Source: Ophiosphaerella korrae (Eukaryota > Ascomycota > Dothideomycetes > Pleosporales > Phaeosphaeriaceae). Taken from it: a stretch of DNA of 10,247 bases. This document shows, one piece after another, positions 7,472-10,247 of the stretch. How positions within the stretch are numbered: the stretch's first letter is position 1; each line of letters opens with the position of its first letter. The notes under the pieces were generated by a model. That model saw nothing but the letters and a program-made list of their open reading frames with translations, was not told the origin of the DNA and did no database searches. The position numbers and the translations under genes were made by a program. The stretch lies in contig JALNQF010000960.1 in the NCBI GenBank assembly GCA_028456385.1, positions 1 through 10,247 on the forward strand, read 5' to 3'.

Positions 7472-9097
7472 TTAAGTAGTACTTACTATATTACTTTTAC
7501 ACGTATATAAGTTATACCTAGTCTCTCTATACTTCTTATAGTATACGTAAGCCTAGTAACTTAAGCCTAAATACTACTTATTCTTGTACTATTTATAATT
7601 AATTTTATAATTAGCCTCTAGTTAAGTAATTAAATCCTCTCCTTATCCCTTTATTAAGACTCCTTTCTTCTAAATCTACTTCTTTTTTTATAATTTATAC
7701 TTACTAGCTACTTTATTAGCTCTCTTAAGACTAGAGATCTAATTATATATTAACTTAGCTTCTAGTATTATTATATAAGCTCTCTTTTTAAGTTAATTAA
7801 TTACGTTAATAATTAATACTAGTAATAAGCTCTTATACTAGCGTACGCGCTTATATATAAGTATTAACTAGGCCTTTAGCTTATATATATTACTTAGCGT
7901 ATAAGCTACCTAGAGAGCTTCTAGTAGAGCTAGAGTAGCTAGAGTAAGTATATAGAGCTAAATATTAAGTCTTAAGATAACTACTTCTTACTAAAGTAAA
8001 ATAAAGCTAGTAGCTTAAAAAGCTAAGTAAATATTTACTCTTATAAAGGCCTAGTTAAAGGCTATATAGAAGGCTAGTAGGAATTTAAGTTTTGTAATAT
8101 AATTAATATAGTTCTAGATTAAGCTCTTACTTTAATAGCTAATAGTAAAAGGCTAAAGTAAGTAAGATAAGTAAGCTAGTATATAGAGTATATAGATGTT
8201 ATTCTCTTTATAGATCTTATTAAACTTAAGAGAGTAGTAGCTCTTATAACTATTAAGTATAAGTAGCTAATATATACTAACTACTTAGTTCTTTATATAC
8301 TTATTAAAGTACTTAAGCTAGTTAATAGCTAGCTTATCTATTATCTAGCTATTATTACTAATTCTAATAGCCTAGTCTTATAAGATATAGTCTTCCTTAT
8401 ACTAAGTAGAGAGGTAGTACTTACTAGTAAAGATAAAGAATAGTAAGACTACTTAGCTAGTAGTGTTAATTATAGTAATTACTATTACCTACTTATAATT
8501 ACTAGGCTAGATAGCTTTTAGCCTACCTCTCCTCTCTAACCTTATTATAACAAGCTAAGTTGTAATCTTACTTATTATAAAGCTAGCCTTATTAAAGTTA
8601 TAGACGTCTTTATTAGCTATCTTATACGTAGCCTTTATATACTATACTATCTTAAACTAGCTACTTATAATAGCTAAGTCTTTATATAAAGCTCTCTACT
8701 TATTATATAAGTAATTAAAACGCGTTATAAGACTATTTATATACTTAATAAAGTTATACGCCTAGTAGACGCTAGTAGGTTTACTTTTACGCTAAGTAAG
8801 TAGTTTATTAGCTATCTTATGTATAGTAGCTAGAGATAGAGTAAAACTATAAGAATCTAGATTAAGAATATAATTAACTATTACCTCCTCTTCTAGCTAG
8901 CTAAGCTTCCTTAAGTTAGGCTAGTAATTACGTTAGGTAGGTATACTAGCGCGTTAGCAGCGTACTATTGTTTAGGCTACTTAGAACGTTAAAGTAGTAA
9001 GGCTAGTACTTAAAATTTACTTTTCTTTAATAGAAGAGATTATAAGCTAAATATCTAACTCTTTTAAGAGTAATTAAAAGGTATTACGTAGAGCTAT
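7472..9097 (-). pseudogene. Fot1-type transposase relic (541 codons, frame intact, many RIP stops)
   Basis: The frame runs from ATA at 9097 (probable former ATG) to TAA at 7474-7472, 541 codons, practically the length known for Fot1 transposase (542). There is no frameshift; Gln and Trp codons have become stops. The N-terminal part has a helix-turn-helix/CENP-B-like region, then 'LEEEVIVNYILNLDS' (about 8890-8846), typical of Fot1/pogo. The DDD catalytic set reads as follows. YNFDETGF appears as YNFNKASF at 8602-8579 (Asp to Asn at 8593). LILDGHESH appears as LILNSYKSY near 8263-8237 (Asp to Asn at 8254). HLLQPLDV appears as YLLQPFTI, with Thr at 8146 in place of the third Asp, 35 residues on (DD35D). 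The C-terminus holds a zinc-knuckle pattern C-x2-C-x4-H-x4-C at 7540-7499, with Tyr at the first two Cys and the His; the last Cys (TGT) survives. Confidence 0.95.
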
Positions 9098-9118
9098 TAC
9101 GTATTAAGATAAAATAGA

Positions 9119-9175
9119 TATATAAAGTTAGTAGGGCTAGCTACTTACTTATACTAGCTACTCGCTTATAAACTA
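9119..9175 (-). repeat. Right terminal inverted repeat of the Fot1-type element
   Basis: This is the inverted partner of 7354-7410, including the two tandem units. At the differing positions this copy keeps the less mutated bases (for example GCGAG against GTAAG when read inward), so it is closer to the ancestral end. Confidence 0.92.
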
Positions 9176-9177
9176 TA

Positions 9178-9420
9178 TTAGAGAAAGTACTATAAGAAGT
9201 AGAACTACCTATATACAAAGTAGATATATATAGAGAATAAAAAGAATAGGAAGTAAAAGAGATTCTATAATACTAGTTCTATAATAGAAGAAACTACTAC
9301 CTAGTAAAATAGACTAAGATAGACGAGAAAGGGTAACTATAGGAAAATATATAGGAACTAGAAGATAATCTTAATAACTTTAAGAAACTAGAGTAGTTCT
9401 AAAGTTAAAACCCTCTAGAT
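9178..9420 (+). pseudogene. pol relic: chromodomain at the integrase C-terminus
   Basis: This is the continuation, in the same frame, of the integrase relic ending at 7353. After a linker (about 9178-9237) it reads as a chromodomain, the module that binds methylated histone H3 and steers chromoviruses to heterochromatin. Visible pieces are 'EVKEIL' at 9250-9267, 'YYLVK' followed by TAG (YLVKW) at 9295-9312, and 'NI*ELEDNL' at 9346-9372, matching NTWEPEDNL. Aromatic-cage Trp codons have turned into TAG or TAA. The start of a further tail ('KLEQF' pattern) follows, and the frame can be continued with further stops past 9600. The true end of pol cannot be fixed because RIP-made stops and the real stop look alike. 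Confidence 0.9.
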
Positions 9421-10068
9421 TACTTTATAGTAAACTAAGAAAACTATTAAACTCTCTAAGAGAGCTCCTACTATTAGCAACAAATAAAGAGGTGTTAGGA
9501 ACACCTACTAAGAAAGGAGCTAGAATAGACTTAATAGCCTCCTCTAAGTTAAGCTTAGCTTTAAAGGCTATTAACTACGTACTTAACTTCTTGTTATTAT
9601 ACGCCTTTATCTTCTAAAGACGTACTAGACGCGTATAATTCTCTACCTATATACTTAGAATCTAATTATACTTAGCTTTAGCCTTTATAATTTCTAATAG
9701 TAATTCCTCTTTAGTATAGTTAATAGCTTTCTCTATTATTACTTAGTCTAGATATAGAAGTAACTATATTATACCTATACTTAGCTATAAAAACCCTAGA
9801 AATATTATATAAACTATAAACGTTTATATAAATATATAGCTTATAGGCTTAGCTATTATTTTTAGAAATAAGATAGATAGACTTAGTCTTAGAAGATTAG
9901 TAATAAGAGTAAAGAAATATTTTAATATATTTATATAATATATAATTTACTAACTATAGGTAATAAAGAGTAGATTTAGTAGGTATAAGAAATAAGGATA
10001 AACTCTATATTAATAAAGAAATAAGATTAATAACTCTAGCCCTAGAATAGAGAAATAAAGACTGATCT
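9421..10068 (+). other. Tail between chromodomain and 3' LTR, no recognised gene
   Basis: The first part is probably the C-terminal tail of pol followed by an untranslated region. No domain is recognised on the + strand. On the minus strand one frame is free of stops from about 9591 to about 9435, roughly 50 codons, which stands out in such TAA/TAG-rich DNA but matches no family I know. The rest, to 10068, is AT-rich sequence with no visible structure. Confidence 0.45.
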
Positions 10069-10079
10069 AAAGGGGAGAA
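10069..10079 (+). promoter_or_regulatory. Polypurine tract (AAAGGGGAGAA)
   Basis: An unbroken purine run with four G lies just upstream of the apparent LTR start, where the plus-strand primer of an LTR retrotransposon is expected. It is the most G-rich run in this part of the window. Assignment rests on composition and position after pol. Confidence 0.75.
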
Positions 10080-10080
10080 T

Positions 10081-10247
10081 AGTAGTATAGATATAACAAG
10101 AGAAATCGAGATAGAACTAATTAGTCTTAACTTAGATACTAATAAAGTATATGTAAGGTAGGCTTTACATAAGATAACTTAATAAGGTAGTTTTAATAAT
10201 TAACTAAAAAGAGTAAATAGTAGATAAAGCTATCTAAGTAAGTACTA
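10081..10247 (+). repeat. Start of the 3' LTR (truncated by the window edge)
   Basis: The LTR should begin with TG just after the polypurine tract. RIP would turn this into TA, so the exact first base (about 10081-10086) is uncertain. The stretch AGATATAACAAGAGAAATCG after it has a slightly higher CpA and CpG content than the pol region. No copy of this sequence is seen at the left end, so the LTR pair cannot be confirmed inside the window. Confidence 0.6.
10150..10171. repeat. Inverted repeat TATGTAA / TTACATA in the 3' LTR
   Basis: Seven-base perfect arms are separated by eight bases (GGTAGGCT). TpG and CpA survive in both arms. A shorter relative, TGTAAAGGCTTACA, occurs at 4833-4846 in the RIP-poor island. 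It may be a hairpin or protein-binding site of the LTR; function is unknown. Confidence 0.5.

Larger units (their letters stand above)
7354..9175 (-). mobile_element. Fot1/Pot2-type (pogo superfamily) DNA transposon
   Basis: The 57-bp ends are inverted copies beginning TAGTTTATAAG (CAGT before RIP, by analogy), flanked by TA at 7352-7353 and 9176-9177. The length of 1822 bp agrees with Fot1 and Pot2, which are about 1.85-1.93 kb. A transposase relic fills it on the minus strand. Codon ATA ends at 7353 and codon TTA begins at 9178, so removing the element with one TA joins the integrase tail and the chromodomain in frame. This confirms the boundaries independently of the inverted repeats. Outside the TA, four more bases happen to be symmetric (CTAA/TTAG). 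Confidence 0.95.
1..10247 (+). mobile_element. Ty3/Gypsy chromovirus LTR retrotransposon, RIP-degraded, interrupted by two DNA transposons
   Basis: The + strand carries the ordered parts of a Ty3/Gypsy element: gag, reverse transcriptase, RNase H, integrase, chromodomain, polypurine tract and LTR. Integrase follows RNase H, which is the Gypsy order and not the Copia order. The chromodomain after integrase makes it a chromovirus, a clade whose chromodomain directs integration into heterochromatin. Without the two inserted transposons (4391-6733 and 7354-9175) about 6 kb of retrotransposon remains, somewhat short for an element with LTRs. The shortfall fits a deletion between RNase H and integrase. 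Many in-frame TAA/TAG codons and near-absence of CpA and TpG indicate RIP, so the element is dead. Both ends lie outside the window, so target-site duplications and full LTRs cannot be seen. Confidence 0.93.

Noticed and set aside
7410..7560. Chromodomain directly after the integrase, read from the + strand just inside the Fot1-type element
   Set aside because: The similarity was weak and the sequence is the transposase C-terminus with its zinc knuckle on the other strand. The real chromodomain is at 9178-9420.
7838..8030. Independent + strand genes in short open stretches inside the Fot1-type element
   Set aside because: They are shadows of the minus-strand transposase, whose frame explains the whole interval.
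324..9420. Alternative genetic code with TAA/TAG read as Gln (as in ciliates), since frames read well that way
   Set aside because: TAG/TAA also stands at conserved Trp positions of the chromodomain. Cys and His positions became Tyr, catalytic Asp became Asn, probable start ATG became ATA, and CpA/TpG are depleted on both strands. RIP explains all of this; recoding explains only part.
1..10247. Mitochondrial or bacterial AT-rich DNA
   Set aside because: The content is nuclear fungal transposons (chromovirus, Fot1-type, Tc1-type) with RIP signatures, and there are no tRNAs, rRNAs or respiratory genes.
1..10247. tRNA, rRNA, riboswitch or CRISPR features
   Set aside because: No cloverleaf with A/B-box-like motifs, rRNA core sequence or regularly spaced direct repeats was seen on either strand.

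Overview
The window looks like a gene-free, AT-rich heterochromatic block from a filamentous ascomycete (Pezizomycotina). I cannot name the species. No intact protein-coding gene, tRNA or rRNA is visible. What is present is a nest of three transposable elements, all badly damaged by repeat-induced point mutation (RIP). TpA is extremely common while CpA and TpG are almost absent on both strands; for example, positions 1561-1620 hold fifteen TpA and no CpA or TpG. The old reading frames can still be followed for hundreds of codons if TAA/TAG is read as mutated Gln or Trp, Tyr as mutated Cys or His, and Asn at catalytic sites as mutated Asp.

Layout. (1) The host element is a Ty3/Gypsy LTR retrotransposon of the chromovirus type on the + strand. 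It fills the window and runs off both ends. In order it shows a 5' LTR/leader remnant (1-323), gag with a coiled coil and a zinc-knuckle relic (324 to about 2330), an unassigned stretch and the N-terminal part of reverse transcriptase (about 2331-3492), the RT core and first part of RNase H (3493-4390), the C-terminal half of integrase (6736-7353), a chromodomain (9178 to about 9420), a noncoding tail, a polypurine tract (about 10069-10079) and the start of the 3' LTR (about 10081 on). (2) A Tc1/impala-type DNA transposon (4391-6733), with terminal inverted repeats of about 200 bp and a minus-strand DD34E transposase relic, sits between RNase H and integrase. (3) A Fot1/Pot2-type (pogo superfamily) transposon (7354-9175), with 57-bp inverted repeats and a minus-strand transposase relic of 541 codons, sits between the integrase C-terminus and the chromodomain. 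Removing it with one TA restores the retrotransposon frame exactly.

History inferred from the sequence. The retrotransposon came first, and lost about 250 codons between RNase H and the second integrase aspartate at or before the Tc1-type insertion. Both DNA transposons then entered at TA sites, and RIP mutated everything. A stretch at about 4806-5043, inside the Tc1-type element, largely escaped RIP. It carries several perfect palindromes and may be a younger or single-copy insertion such as a solo LTR. It is the only part of the window that does not fit the simple three-element picture.
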